A stretch of DNA of 64,000 nt, taken from positions 2,268,501 to 2,332,500 of the forward strand of contig NZ_JAQFII010000001.1 in the NCBI RefSeq assembly GCF_029504575.1, given 5' to 3'. Shown piece after piece: positions 26,179-34,508 of this stretch. The DNA is from Streptomyces sp. SPB162. GTDB taxonomy: Bacteria > Actinomycetota > Actinomycetes > Streptomycetales > Streptomycetaceae. The notes below the pieces were generated by a model. It saw only the letters and a program-made list of their open reading frames with translations, had not been told where the DNA came from and made no database searches. The position numbers were made by a program, and so were the translations under genes. Within the stretch, counting starts at the first letter, position 1, and the number at the start of each line of letters is the position of its first letter.

Positions 26179-26802
26179 ATGACAACAGAACCCAAGCCGC
26201 CGACTCCGTCGTCGCCCCTGCTGACCGAGCGTCAGGAGGCTCGCCGCCGCCGCATCCTGCACGCCAGCGCGCAGCTGGCCTGCCGCGGCGGTTTCGACGC
26301 GGTGCAGATGCGCGAGGTCGCCGAGAACTCGGGCGTCGCCCTCGGCACCCTCTACCGCTACTTCCCCTCCAAGATCCATCTGCTGGTCGCCACCATGCAG
26401 GACCAGCTCAGCCAGATGCACGAGACGCTGCGCAAGCGTCCGCCGATTACCGCCGAGCCGGCCGAACGGGTCGCCGAGACGCTGATGCGCGCCTTCCGCG
26501 CGATGCAGCGCGAGCCCCATCTGGCCGACGCCATGGTGCGCGCCCTGACGTTCGCCGACCGTTCGGTGAGCCCCGAGGTCGACACCGTCTCCCGGCTCAC
26601 CACCGCGATCATCCTGGACGCGATGGGCCTGGACGGCCCGCCCACCGCCGACCAGCTCTCCGCGGTGCGGGTGATCGAGCACACCTGGCACTCGGCCCTG
26701 GTGACCTGGCTCTCCGGCCGCGCCTCCATCGCCCAGGTGAAAATAGACATGGAAACCGTATGCCGCCTGATCGACCTGACGGCGCCGGAGCGCAGCGCCT
26801 GA
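26179..26802 (+). CDS. kstR: KstR-like TetR-family repressor of steroid catabolism
   Basis: The 207-residue protein aligns along its length with mycobacterial KstR: RRRRILHASAQLACRGGFDAVQMREVAENSGVALGTLYRYFPSKIHLLV is very close to the KstR helix-turn-helix region, and the ligand domain retains LMRAFRAMQREPHLADAMVRALTFAD, SPEVDTVSRL and VIEHTWHSALVTWLSGRAS. KstR represses sterol uptake and degradation genes and is released by steroid-CoA intermediates. Operators of its known sequence occur upstream of six gene groups in this window, one next to this gene. ATG 26179 is preferred; an ATG eight codons upstream also exists. The assignment to the KstR group is strong; the actual ligand is inferred. 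Confidence 0.88.
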   Translation: MTTEPKPPTPSSPLLTERQEARRRRILHASAQLACRGGFDAVQMREVAENSGVALGTLYRYFPSKIHLLVATMQDQLSQMHETLRKRPPITAEPAERVAETLMRAFRAMQREPHLADAMVRALTFADRSVSPEVDTVSRLTTAIILDAMGLDGPPTADQLSAVRVIEHTWHSALVTWLSGRASIAQVKIDMETVCRLIDLTAPERSA

Positions 26803-26974
26803 GGAGACGGCTCACTCGCCGTGTGCGGGAAAGCATTCGCCGACCTCTGCCGGGACCTGCCGTTGCGGGCCGGTGGAATGTGCCAATGGCACCGCCGTGC
26901 GGTCCCTGTCGCACGCACATTCCCAGCGTGCGGGGGGCACATGGGCGCAACGAATGCGCCTGCGTGCATCTCCT

Positions 26975-26984
26975 TGGCCGGATT
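26975..26984 (+). promoter_or_regulatory. Candidate AdpA-binding site upstream of amfR
   Basis: TGGCCGGATT matches the AdpA consensus TGGCSNGWWY at every position. It lies about 85-95 bases before the amfR start codon. In S. griseus the amf locus is within the A-factor/AdpA cascade, which makes the position meaningful, but a single ten-base match is weak evidence. Confidence 0.45.
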
Positions 26985-27067
26985 AAGGGGCCATCCTCGG
27001 CCATATCGCGGGTACGAATGGGTTTGCTCACACGGTCCGGTCCACGGGTTTCTCGAAGGGGCTTAAT

Positions 27068-27679
27068 GTGATCCGGGTTTTACTGGTACATGACACATGG
27101 CTGATGCGATCCGCGCTCGCAGCGCTGCTGAGCAGGGAACACGACATCGAAGTGGTGGCCACGCCCTGGCGCAACGCACCAAGACGCGCTCGGTCGTTAC
27201 AGCCTCAAGTCTGTGTGGTCGACGTGGACTGTCCCGGCGCCAACGCCGGCGACGTCTCCCAACTGACAGAGTTACAGGACTATGCAGTCGGCCAGAAATG
27301 CGCGTTGCTCGTGCTGGCCACCGCGAGCCGTCCGGGCCTGCTGCGCCGCGCGTCGCAGGCCCGTGCGCTGGGTTTCGTCAACAAGGACGCACCGCCGGAA
27401 GAGCTGGTCCGCGGAATTCGCCGAGTCGCCATGGGGGAACGTTTCGTCGACAATTCACTCGCTTTCGATTTTCTGCAGGCGGCCGACATCCCGCTGACGC
27501 CCCGCGAGTTGAGCGTGCTGTCACTCGCCGCCGAGGGCGCGTCCATCGGCGAGATCGCCCGCGTCCTGCACCTGTGCAACGGCACCGTGCGCAACTACAT
27601 GGCCGCGATCACCCGCAAGACGGGCGCCCGCAACCGGGTCGACGCGATACGAATATCCCGGGTGGCCGGTTGGCTCTGA
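27068..27679 (+). CDS. amfR: AmfR/RamR-type orphan response regulator, three TTA codons
   Basis: The 203-residue NarL-type regulator has a receiver domain with VLLVHDTWLMR (only one acidic residue, H8-D9, instead of the usual pair), VCVVDVDCPG with the candidate acceptor Asp at 52/54, and Lys in GFVNKD, followed by a LuxR helix-turn-helix (SIGEIARVLHLCNGTVRNYMAAI). It activates the amfTSBA operon in S. griseus. Codon 5, codon 44 and a third codon in TELQDY are TTA, so translation should depend on the bldA tRNA. The gene has no kinase partner. It is convergent with amfA and their coding regions overlap by 159 bases. GTG start at 27068. Confidence 0.9.
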   Translation: MIRVLLVHDTWLMRSALAALLSREHDIEVVATPWRNAPRRARSLQPQVCVVDVDCPGANAGDVSQLTELQDYAVGQKCALLVLATASRPGLLRRASQARALGFVNKDAPPEELVRGIRRVAMGERFVDNSLAFDFLQAADIPLTPRELSVLSLAAEGASIGEIARVLHLCNGTVRNYMAAITRKTGARNRVDAIRISRVAGWL

Positions 27680-29422
27680 CCAGTTCCCCACCAGGTCCCG
27701 GTAGAGCGCGGACCGCTCCAGCAGCTCCTCGTGCGTGCCGCAGAGTGTGTGCGTGCCATCCATGACCAGCACCCGGTCCGCGCGCCGCGCCGAGCTGATG
27801 CGGTGCGCGATCACGATCAGCGCCCCGCCGCCCGGGCGCAGCGCGAAGGCCCGCTCCGCACGCGCCTCCGCCGCCGGGTCGAGGTAGCAGGTCGCCTCGT
27901 CGAGCAGCACCAGGGGCGCGGGCGACAGATAGGCGCGGGTCAGCGCCAGCAGCTGCCGCTCCCCCTGGGACAGGGTGCCCGGTTCCGCGACGGCGTCCAG
28001 TCCGCCCATCCGGCCGAGCAGTTCCGTCATGCCGACGGTCTCGGCCGCGGCCCGCAGCCGGCTGTCGGGGACGGGCTCAGGACCCGGGCACAGGTAGGCG
28101 AGGTTGTCCCGCACGCTTCCCGCGAAGACGTACGCCTCCTGCGGGATCAGCACCCGCATCCCCGGCAGCTCGGTGGCCGGCCGCTCCCGCAGCGGCCGGC
28201 CACCGAGCTCCACCGTGCCCCCGCCCGGGCGCAGCAGCCCCGAAATGAGTCCGGCGAGGGTCGACTTGCCGATCCCGCTCGGCCCCACGACCGCCAGATG
28301 GCAGCCGCGCGGCACCACCAGGTCCAGCTCCCGGACCACGGGCTCGGCCAGTTCCCCGTACGCGAAGGTGACGCCGCGCAACTCCACGGCGGGGGCGGCG
28401 GGCCGGGGCGCGGGCACCTCGATACGCGACGCCTCCGCGGCCCGGAGGCTCCCCGCGTCCGGCACGTCGGCCCGGGGCATGAGGCGTCCGAGGACGACGA
28501 CGAACCGTGAGCCGGCCGTGCCCAGTCCCTGGGTCAGGCTCTGGAGGGCGGGCAGCAGCGACTGCGTGAGGTAGGCGAGGGCGCCGACCAGCGCACCCGC
28601 GGTCACCCCTCTGCGCAGCAGCCACGGCGCCGAGGCGAGCAGCAGGACGACGGGGAGCCGGCCGCCGACGCCCAGGGCCAGCGCGCGCAGCACTCCCCAG
28701 TGGGCCAGGACCCGGGACGCCCGGAACTCGGTGTCGATCCGCCGCTCGGCCTCCGCCGTCATCCGCTCCTCGGCGCCGCAGGCGGCGATGTCGCGCAGCC
28801 CGGCGGCCATCGCGCCCACGCTCTCGGCCACGTCCTCGTTCGCGGCGAGGAAGGCCGCCTGGCGCCGGTTCATCGGCCGCAGCGTCAGGCAGAAGAGCCC
28901 GAGCCCCACGAAGAGTGGTGGCACGACGACGAGCAGCAGGACGGGAGCCAGCGAGAGCAGCCCGATGAGGGCGCCCGCGACGGTGAACAGGAAGGACCGC
29001 GACACCATCACGAGCCCGGCGAACGTGTCACGGGCGATCTCGACCTGCTGGGTCAGCCGGGAGACGACCGCGGTGTCCGCGCCGCCGTGCGGATCGCCCA
29101 CGGCGTCCGCGAGGCCCCGGGTCACCACCCGTCGCACCAGGCCGTCGCGCAGCGGTTCCACCAGGGCAGCCACCGCGCGGTAGACCCGGCCGGTGCCGAA
29201 CGCACCCGCCGCCACGGCCAGCGCGGCGAGGCCCAGCCAGCCGAGACCCACCGCGGCGCGGCCCGCGAGGAACCCGTCGTCCAGGGCTCGCGCCAGGGCG
29301 AATCCGGTCAGGAACGTCTCGACGGCTTCGAGCACCGACCACCCGAGGAGGGCACCCACCACCCGCGGCCGATGCCGCAGGAAGCGGATCCCCTCGGCCC
29401 ACAGGCCGGACCGTCGCTTCAC
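27521..29422 (-). CDS. amfA: AmfA/RamA-type ABC transporter (fused membrane-ATPase)
   Basis: The 633-residue half-transporter has six membrane helices (about 20-310) and an ATPase domain with Walker A GPSGIGKST, signature LSQGERQ, Walker B PLVLLDEATCYLD and an AHRIS H-loop. It should pair with AmfB to export the AmfS peptide or its leader. GTG 29422 overlaps the amfB stop as GTGA. The conserved ATPase ends near SALYRDLVGNW, but the frame stays open for about 50 more codons, so its 3' end runs antisense through the DNA-binding part of amfR. Whether those extra residues are used is unclear. Confidence 0.88.
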   Translation of the reverse strand: MKRRSGLWAEGIRFLRHRPRVVGALLGWSVLEAVETFLTGFALARALDDGFLAGRAAVGLGWLGLAALAVAAGAFGTGRVYRAVAALVEPLRDGLVRRVVTRGLADAVGDPHGGADTAVVSRLTQQVEIARDTFAGLVMVSRSFLFTVAGALIGLLSLAPVLLLVVVPPLFVGLGLFCLTLRPMNRRQAAFLAANEDVAESVGAMAAGLRDIAACGAEERMTAEAERRIDTEFRASRVLAHWGVLRALALGVGGRLPVVLLLASAPWLLRRGVTAGALVGALAYLTQSLLPALQSLTQGLGTAGSRFVVVLGRLMPRADVPDAGSLRAAEASRIEVPAPRPAAPAVELRGVTFAYGELAEPVVRELDLVVPRGCHLAVVGPSGIGKSTLAGLISGLLRPGGGTVELGGRPLRERPATELPGMRVLIPQEAYVFAGSVRDNLAYLCPGPEPVPDSRLRAAAETVGMTELLGRMGGLDAVAEPGTLSQGERQLLALTRAYLSPAPLVLLDEATCYLDPAAEARAERAFALRPGGGALIVIAHRISSARRADRVLVMDGTHTLCGTHEELLERSALYRDLVGNWSEPTGHPGYSYRVDPVAGARLAGDRGHVVAHGAVAQVQDAGDLADGRALGGE

Positions 29423-31227
29423 GATCCCTCCTCTCCTTCCACAGCCGCACCCGGATCGGCCGGGGCGTGGAAGACCGCCCGGTACTCCGGCAGCCGCCAC
29501 AGGTGGTCGTGCGGGGCGACGGCCCGGACGCGGCCGGCGTCGAGCCAGGCGACGAGGTCGGCGCGGGCGGCGGTGGAGGCGCGGTGCGCCACGATCAGCC
29601 GGGAGCGGTCGGGGGTGGGGCTCAGCAGTGCGGCCGTGACACGGAACTCGGTGACCGTGTCCAGGCTGGACGTCGCGTCGTCGAGGATCAGCAGCCGGCC
29701 CGGGTGGGCGAAGGCGCGGGCGAGCCCGAGCCGCTGCGACTCGCCACCGGAAAGGAAGGCGTCACCGCAGGGCGTGGCGTACTTCTCCGGCAGGAGCTGG
29801 ATGAAGGAGTCGGCGCAGGCGGTGCCCGCGGCCTCGGTGACCGTCTCCGCTGCCGGCTCGGGGATGCCGAAGGCGATGGTGCCGCCGATGGTTCCACCCA
29901 GCAGCGCGGGGCGTTCGAAGGCGTAGCCGACGGCGCCGCGCAGTTCGTCGTGGGAGAGCGTGCGGAGCGCGACGCCGTCGAGCGCCACGGTTCCCCGGTC
30001 CGGGTCGGCGAGCCGCCCGGCGATCGCGGCCAGTACGGACTTGCCGGTGCCGGACCGTCCGACGAGGGCCACGGACGTGCCGCCGGGCACCGTCAGGTCG
30101 AGGCCGTCCAGGACGGCGCGGCCGCCGCGCACGGCGGTGATGCCGCGCAGTTCGAGCCGTCCCGTGCCGCCGGCCGGGAGGTGGTCGTGCCCGTATGCGG
30201 TGGCCGGTTCGGCGAGCACTTCGGCGAGGCGCCGGGCGGCGGTGCGGCTGCGGACCAGGCCGTTGATCTGCCCGACGGCCATCCCCAGCGCGGTGGCGAG
30301 CACGGCGTACCGCGAGGCCGCCAGCAGGTCGCCGACGCTCAGGTGCCCCTGCGCGACGCGCAGGCCGCCGACCGCGAGGACGGCGATCTGCAGCAGCGGG
30401 ACGATGACGGCGGCCTGGGCGTTGGAACGGCCCTGGACCTGCCACATCCGCAGCCCTTGGCGGCGCAGTTCGGGCAGCGGCTCCAGGACGCGGGCGACCT
30501 CCCGTTCGGTGGTCGCGGCGGCGGCGATGGTGCGGGCGCCGCCGAGCGCTTCGACCAGCCGGCCGGCGATCTCGCCTTGCGCGCTCTGGTAGCGCGCGAC
30601 GCTGTCGGTGGCGCGCCGGACGAAGGCCCGCAGGGTCAGGGCCAGGACCGGCAGTCCGGCGAGGAACGCGACGGCCGGCCAGGGGTCGATGAGGGCGAGT
30701 GCGACGAGCCCGCCGACCGGGGTGATCACGGTGGCGAGCAGGGTGGCGAGCGCGGCCGGGGCGGTACCGGCGTGGGCCGCGTTGCCGATGAGCCGGGCGA
30801 CCAGGTCGCCGGGCGGGAAGCGGGAGGTGGCGCGCGGTCCCGTGGCCAGGACGTGGCGCAGCAGCCTGCCACGTACCCAGGCGGTGCCGCGGGCGTTGGT
30901 GACGCCGGTGATCAGCCCGTCGACGGCGTCGAGCAGGACGATCACGCAGGTGAGGGCGGTGCAGAGCAGAATCCAGTGCGTCGCCTGCGGTCCGCTGTCG
31001 CGGGCGAGCAGCAGGTCCAGGGTCCTGCCGAGGGCGGCCGGGAGGGCCAGGCCGATGACCGCGGAGGCGGTGGTGCACAGGCAGAGCGCGGTGCCGCGGG
31101 CCGCGCTGTGCCGGACCGCCGCGCGCAGCAGCCGGTCGGCCTCTGCCGCGACGGGCCCCACGGATCCGGTGGCGGCGGTGGATGTGCCGGCGGTCCCGCT
31201 GGTCTCCGTACCGGTGGAGGGCGCCAT
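29419..31227 (-). CDS. amfB: AmfB/RamB-type ABC transporter (fused membrane-ATPase)
   Basis: The 602-residue half-transporter has six membrane helices (about 45-320) and an ATPase with Walker A GRSGTGKS, signature LSGGESQRLGLARAFA, Walker B LLILDDATSSLD and VAHRAST. It should form a heterodimer with AmfA. The signature and Walker B are canonical here, while AmfA has the degenerate LSQGE signature, so one of the two ATP sites is probably less active, as in many heterodimeric exporters. A 14-bp hairpin separates it from amfS upstream, which would lower its expression relative to the peptide gene. Confidence 0.9.
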   Translation of the reverse strand: MAPSTGTETSGTAGTSTAATGSVGPVAAEADRLLRAAVRHSAARGTALCLCTTASAVIGLALPAALGRTLDLLLARDSGPQATHWILLCTALTCVIVLLDAVDGLITGVTNARGTAWVRGRLLRHVLATGPRATSRFPPGDLVARLIGNAAHAGTAPAALATLLATVITPVGGLVALALIDPWPAVAFLAGLPVLALTLRAFVRRATDSVARYQSAQGEIAGRLVEALGGARTIAAAATTEREVARVLEPLPELRRQGLRMWQVQGRSNAQAAVIVPLLQIAVLAVGGLRVAQGHLSVGDLLAASRYAVLATALGMAVGQINGLVRSRTAARRLAEVLAEPATAYGHDHLPAGGTGRLELRGITAVRGGRAVLDGLDLTVPGGTSVALVGRSGTGKSVLAAIAGRLADPDRGTVALDGVALRTLSHDELRGAVGYAFERPALLGGTIGGTIAFGIPEPAAETVTEAAGTACADSFIQLLPEKYATPCGDAFLSGGESQRLGLARAFAHPGRLLILDDATSSLDTVTEFRVTAALLSPTPDRSRLIVAHRASTAARADLVAWLDAGRVRAVAPHDHLWRLPEYRAVFHAPADPGAAVEGEEGS

Positions 31228-31259
31228 GGGGTGGAGGTCCTCACCTCGTGGGGACGGGT

Positions 31260-31294
31260 ACGGTCCCGGGCGGTGTGAGGCCGCCCGGGACCGT
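31260..31294 (-). terminator. Hairpin between amfS and amfB
   Basis: ACGGTCCCGGGCGG and its exact complement flank a seven-base loop, giving a perfect 14-bp stem. A second, weaker stem around CCTGTTGGTG lies just after the amfS stop. They can act as a partial terminator or 3' stabiliser that raises amfS over amfBA. Confidence 0.7.
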
Positions 31295-31330
31295 TTCCGT
31301 GCTCAGTTGCCTGGTGGTGTCACCAACAGG

Positions 31331-31468
31331 TCAGAGGCAGAGCAGAACGCTGCCGTGGCTGTTCGTGTCGCAGAGGAGGAGGCTCGCGCTGCTGACGTCG
31401 CCGCCGCCGCCGCCACCGCCGGAGTGGCCCTTGGGGGTTTCCATGCTCTGAAGGTCGAGAAGTGCCAT
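31331..31468 (-). CDS. amfS: AmfS/RamS-type class III lanthipeptide precursor
   Basis: The 45-residue precursor reads MALLDLQSMETPKG at the start, with the class III leader motif LLDLQ, and ends with two Ser-x-x-Ser-x3-Cys blocks: S26-S29-C33 (SSASLLLC) and S37-S40-C44 (SHGSVLLC). Those are the ring-forming units of SapB/AmfS, cyclised by the kinase-cyclase encoded just upstream. Seven consecutive glycines (17-23) between leader and core are unlike RamS or AmfS as I know them. The gene is 16 bases after amfT. The mature product is expected to be a surfactant peptide that helps aerial hyphae rise. It is short and was found by reading the minus strand by eye. Confidence 0.95.
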   Translation of the reverse strand: MALLDLQSMETPKGHSGGGGGGGDVSSASLLLCDTNSHGSVLLCL

Positions 31469-31484
31469 GGTGTGTTCCTTTCCA

Positions 31485-34109
31485 TCATGGGGACGGGGTT
31501 GTTGTTTCGGACCCGGTGAAGGGACCGTTCTGGGGCCGCTTGAGCGGCGGGAGGAACGGGAGGGCCGCGGGCTGTGCGCCCAGTGCCGCGCCGAGCGCGA
31601 GCAGGCAGCCGGCCGTTCCGGTGTTGAGGTCCATGGAGAGCCGCATCATCTGGTCGCCAGGGAAGGCGAGATGCCCCTGGTAGGGCATGGCGTACCAGTC
31701 GAGTGCGGCGATCTGGGCGGCGAGGTGGCCGGGGGCTGCGTCCGGGGCCGTGGTGCGGGCGAGGTGCAGGACCATGCCCGCCCGTCCGTTGAACAGCCCC
31801 GGCTGCGCGTAGTAGCGCGACGTCGCGGCCGGCAGGATCCCGGCCCGCGCCCGTTCGAACTCCTCATCCGGGCGGTGCGCGAGGTAGTCGTCGAGGACCA
31901 TGCCGATGCCGACGCTGCCCGCGCCCAGATAGGGCATGGTGCGGAAGCCCTCGTCGACGACCAGGGTGCCCTCACGGTCCTCGCGGCAGTTGGCGAGGTC
32001 CTGACGGAGCGCGGTCGCGGCGACGTCGAGCAGGGCGGGCGCGCCCGTCTGCTCGTACAGGCGCAGGAAGAGCAGGGCGGAACCGGTGGCGCCGCGCAAC
32101 AGCCCGGTGTGGCTGCCGGGCTCGCCGCCCAGCCGGTCGGCGAGCAACTGGGCCGCTTCGACGGCCTTCTCGCGCAGCACGCTCTCGCCGGTGGTCCGGG
32201 ACAGGTGCTCGAGGGCCAGGCCCACACCGGCGAGACCGCCGTACAGGTCGGGCACCAGGCGCTGCCACTTCTCGCCCAGCACGCGTTCGGTCAGGTCCAG
32301 GGCGCGCGGGGTGTGGCCGAGCCGGTCGAGGACGAACGCGGTGCCGAGCAGACCGTCGTAGAGGCCGAGCAGCGTGCCGGGCGGCGGCGGGTCGGTGCGG
32401 CGCAGCAGCCATTCCTCACCGGCTTCGTACCGGTCGGCGCCGGTCTCCGCGAGGGCGTACAGGACACCGGCGGCGCCGTGCGCCAGGCCGATGCCGCCGC
32501 CGTCGGAGAACTGGGCGACGTCGCCGGGGAAGAGCCGGTCGTCGCGCTCCGGGGTGGCCGAGGCGAGGATCGCGGCGACCATCGAGTCCCGGCCGCGCGG
32601 CCAGTCGGCCGCCCGCACGGGCACGTACGACGAGGTCCGGCCGCGGGTGGCGGGGCCGGTGCCGGTGATGGTCTCCACGGCCTGGTCCAGGAACTCCCTG
32701 GGCACCGGGAACTCCTCGGCGATCACGTCCGCCAGGTGCACGGCCTTGTCGCGGTCCACCACGAACAGCGTCGTCATCGGCAGGAACAGCGCGAGGCGCA
32801 GGCAGGCGAGCGCGTACCGGTCGACGTCGAAGCCCCTGCGGTCCGCCGGAGCGATGAAGCCGGGGTGGGCCAGGGCCTGGCGGGTGTGCTCGTCGATGTG
32901 CGCGGCGGCCTCGAAGTCCAGCAGCGAGACGGACCGTTCGTCGGGCCCGACCATGATGTTGAACATGTGCAGGTCGTTGAAGACCACGCCCCGGCTGTGG
33001 ACGGCTTCGACGGCCTTCTCGACCGCCGCGTGGATGCCCAGCGCCCAGTCGGTGTAGTCGGCGACGGCCGCGGGGTCGGGGTCCTTGGAGATCAGCGGGT
33101 GGCGCTGGGCGAAGAACGAGTTGAGGGTGCGGCCCTCCAGGAAGTCCATCACCAGGAAGCGGTGGTCGCCCAGGACGAACCAGTCGCGGACCTCGGGGGC
33201 GACGCCCAGTCCCGACAGCCGTTCCAGGGCGGTCTTCTCGCGCTCCAGCCGGGCGACGGCGTCGGCCCCGTCGGCGGCCAGCCCGGCGTGCGGCCTGGCC
33301 TCCTTGAGGACGACCTTCTCACCGGTCCGCACGTCCTGGCCGGTGTAGACCCCGCCGCCGTTGGAGAAGTGCAGCGCGCTCTCGATGCGGTACGGCAGGT
33401 CGTTGGTGGTCGTGGCGTTGCGGACGTCCAGGTGCGGCTGCAGGAAGTCGGGCAGCGTCACCCATGACGGCACGTGGAAGGCCGGCTCGCGGCGGTCCGG
33501 TACGAGCACCCCGTCGGCGTCCTCGATCGCGGCGACCAGCGCACCCGATCCGTCGACGCAGTAGCGCGCGGCGAAGCCGCCGTAGCGGACGTAGAGCGGT
33601 CCCTGGTTCCAGCGCAGGTCGCTGAGGATGTACGGGCCGGCCTCACCGGCCAGTAACTCCTCCAGCTCCCGCAGGACGGTGTGCAGTTGATCCTCGTCCG
33701 ACGGGTAGATGGTCACGCACTTGCCGCTGGAGGCCCGCGCCGCGTACTTGGAGTTGCGCAGGTGCAGGGCGTGCGGCCCGGGGACGAACTTGAACGGTAT
33801 GCCGCGCGGGACGCAGTGGTCCCACACCTTCGCGATGGTCTTCTCGGCGTTCTCCAGACACGCGGAGACATGGATCTTCCACCCCTGCGGGGGCGATCCG
33901 GGTCTCGGCGCTCCAGCGGCGTCCACCGGCGTGAAGTGCAGCCAGTCGCCGGTGCGTCCGGTGCGCCAGCCGTCGGGGACGGGGCGCTGCGCCGGCTCGA
34001 AGAGCGGGGCGCCGGATCCTCGGTCGGACGCGGAGCCGGCGGACAAGCGGTCAGGGGTCTCGTAGAAATACCTGTCGACTAGGCAAAAGACCTCGTACCG
34101 CTTGTCCAT
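31485..34109 (-). CDS. amfT: AmfT/RamC class III lanthipeptide synthetase (LanKC)
   Basis: The 874-residue protein has the three domains of class III synthetases: an N-terminal phosphoSer/Thr lyase (about 1-215, with YEVFCLVDRYFYETP and KIHVSACLENAEKT), a Ser/Thr kinase (about 235-500; VVLKEARPHAG, VVFNDLHMFNIMVG, SLLDFEAA) and a cyclase-like domain (about 545-860) that lacks the zinc ligands of LanC, as expected. It phosphorylates, eliminates and cyclises AmfS. GGAGGGGGAG precedes ATG 34109. Codon 152 is TTA, a second bldA link besides amfR. It heads the operon amfT-amfS-amfB-amfA. Confidence 0.94.
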   Translation of the reverse strand: MDKRYEVFCLVDRYFYETPDRLSAGSASDRGSGAPLFEPAQRPVPDGWRTGRTGDWLHFTPVDAAGAPRPGSPPQGWKIHVSACLENAEKTIAKVWDHCVPRGIPFKFVPGPHALHLRNSKYAARASSGKCVTIYPSDEDQLHTVLRELEELLAGEAGPYILSDLRWNQGPLYVRYGGFAARYCVDGSGALVAAIEDADGVLVPDRREPAFHVPSWVTLPDFLQPHLDVRNATTTNDLPYRIESALHFSNGGGVYTGQDVRTGEKVVLKEARPHAGLAADGADAVARLEREKTALERLSGLGVAPEVRDWFVLGDHRFLVMDFLEGRTLNSFFAQRHPLISKDPDPAAVADYTDWALGIHAAVEKAVEAVHSRGVVFNDLHMFNIMVGPDERSVSLLDFEAAAHIDEHTRQALAHPGFIAPADRRGFDVDRYALACLRLALFLPMTTLFVVDRDKAVHLADVIAEEFPVPREFLDQAVETITGTGPATRGRTSSYVPVRAADWPRGRDSMVAAILASATPERDDRLFPGDVAQFSDGGGIGLAHGAAGVLYALAETGADRYEAGEEWLLRRTDPPPPGTLLGLYDGLLGTAFVLDRLGHTPRALDLTERVLGEKWQRLVPDLYGGLAGVGLALEHLSRTTGESVLREKAVEAAQLLADRLGGEPGSHTGLLRGATGSALLFLRLYEQTGAPALLDVAATALRQDLANCREDREGTLVVDEGFRTMPYLGAGSVGIGMVLDDYLAHRPDEEFERARAGILPAATSRYYAQPGLFNGRAGMVLHLARTTAPDAAPGHLAAQIAALDWYAMPYQGHLAFPGDQMMRLSMDLNTGTAGCLLALGAALGAQPAALPFLPPLKRPQNGPFTGSETTTPSP

Positions 34110-34184
34110 GGCTCTCCCCCTCCGGCCGCGAGGTCTCGAGATTTTCACGTGGCCGAAACGGGGAACAGTCGCGTCCGTAACGAA

Positions 34185-34224
34185 ACACCCGTGCAGAACG
34201 CATATGTGCGTAATGCACGGGTGT
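34185..34224. promoter_or_regulatory. 40-base imperfect palindrome upstream of amfT
   Basis: ACACCCGTGCA and TGCACGGGTGT (11 bp, exact) flank an inner ACGCA-TATG-TGCGT palindrome, with one mismatched dinucleotide pair between. It lies 76 bases before amfT and 50 bases after the ferredoxin stop, so it could be the AmfR operator, the terminator of the ALDH-ferredoxin operon, or both. Confidence 0.6.
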
Positions 34225-34274
34225 CCGAGCGCTGTGCGGAACCTGCGCTGACCTGCGGCGGGACGGTTCTGCCG

Positions 34275-34508
34275 CTACTCCTCCGGCGGGAAGACCGGTT
34301 CCCCGGTGACGAGCAGGGTGAGGGCGATCGCCTCCACCGGGCAGTTCTCGGCGGCCGCCAGCAGCACCTCCGAGGCGTCGGCCTCGGAGGTGACCGGATG
34401 GGACTGCCGGGCACCGTCGAGGGCGAAGCCGTCCGGGGCCGAGTTGACGCACATGCCGGAGCCGATGCAGACCGTGCGGTCCACCTCGATGTGCCAGCGG
34501 TCGCCCAT
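34275..34508 (-). CDS. [3Fe-4S] ferredoxin
   Basis: The 77-residue protein has C14, then C20 (CIGSGMC, C-x5-C), and a later CPVEAI cysteine, the ligand pattern of single-cluster [3Fe-4S] ferredoxins that give electrons to actinobacterial cytochromes P450. Its ATG overlaps the stop of the aldehyde dehydrogenase by one base, so both are under KstR-type operator 4. The natural partner in this window is the CYP125-like P450 at 44207, which has no ferredoxin next to it. That pairing is an inference based on shared regulation. Confidence 0.92.
   Translation of the reverse strand: MGDRWHIEVDRTVCIGSGMCVNSAPDGFALDGARQSHPVTSEADASEVLLAAAENCPVEAIALTLLVTGEPVFPPEE

Noticed and set aside
31467-33467. A 666-codon plus-strand frame opposite amfT
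   Set aside because: It mirrors the lanthipeptide synthetase gene, whose three domains, ribosome site and operon position are clear. The mirror protein is a Val/Gly/Asp-rich shadow.
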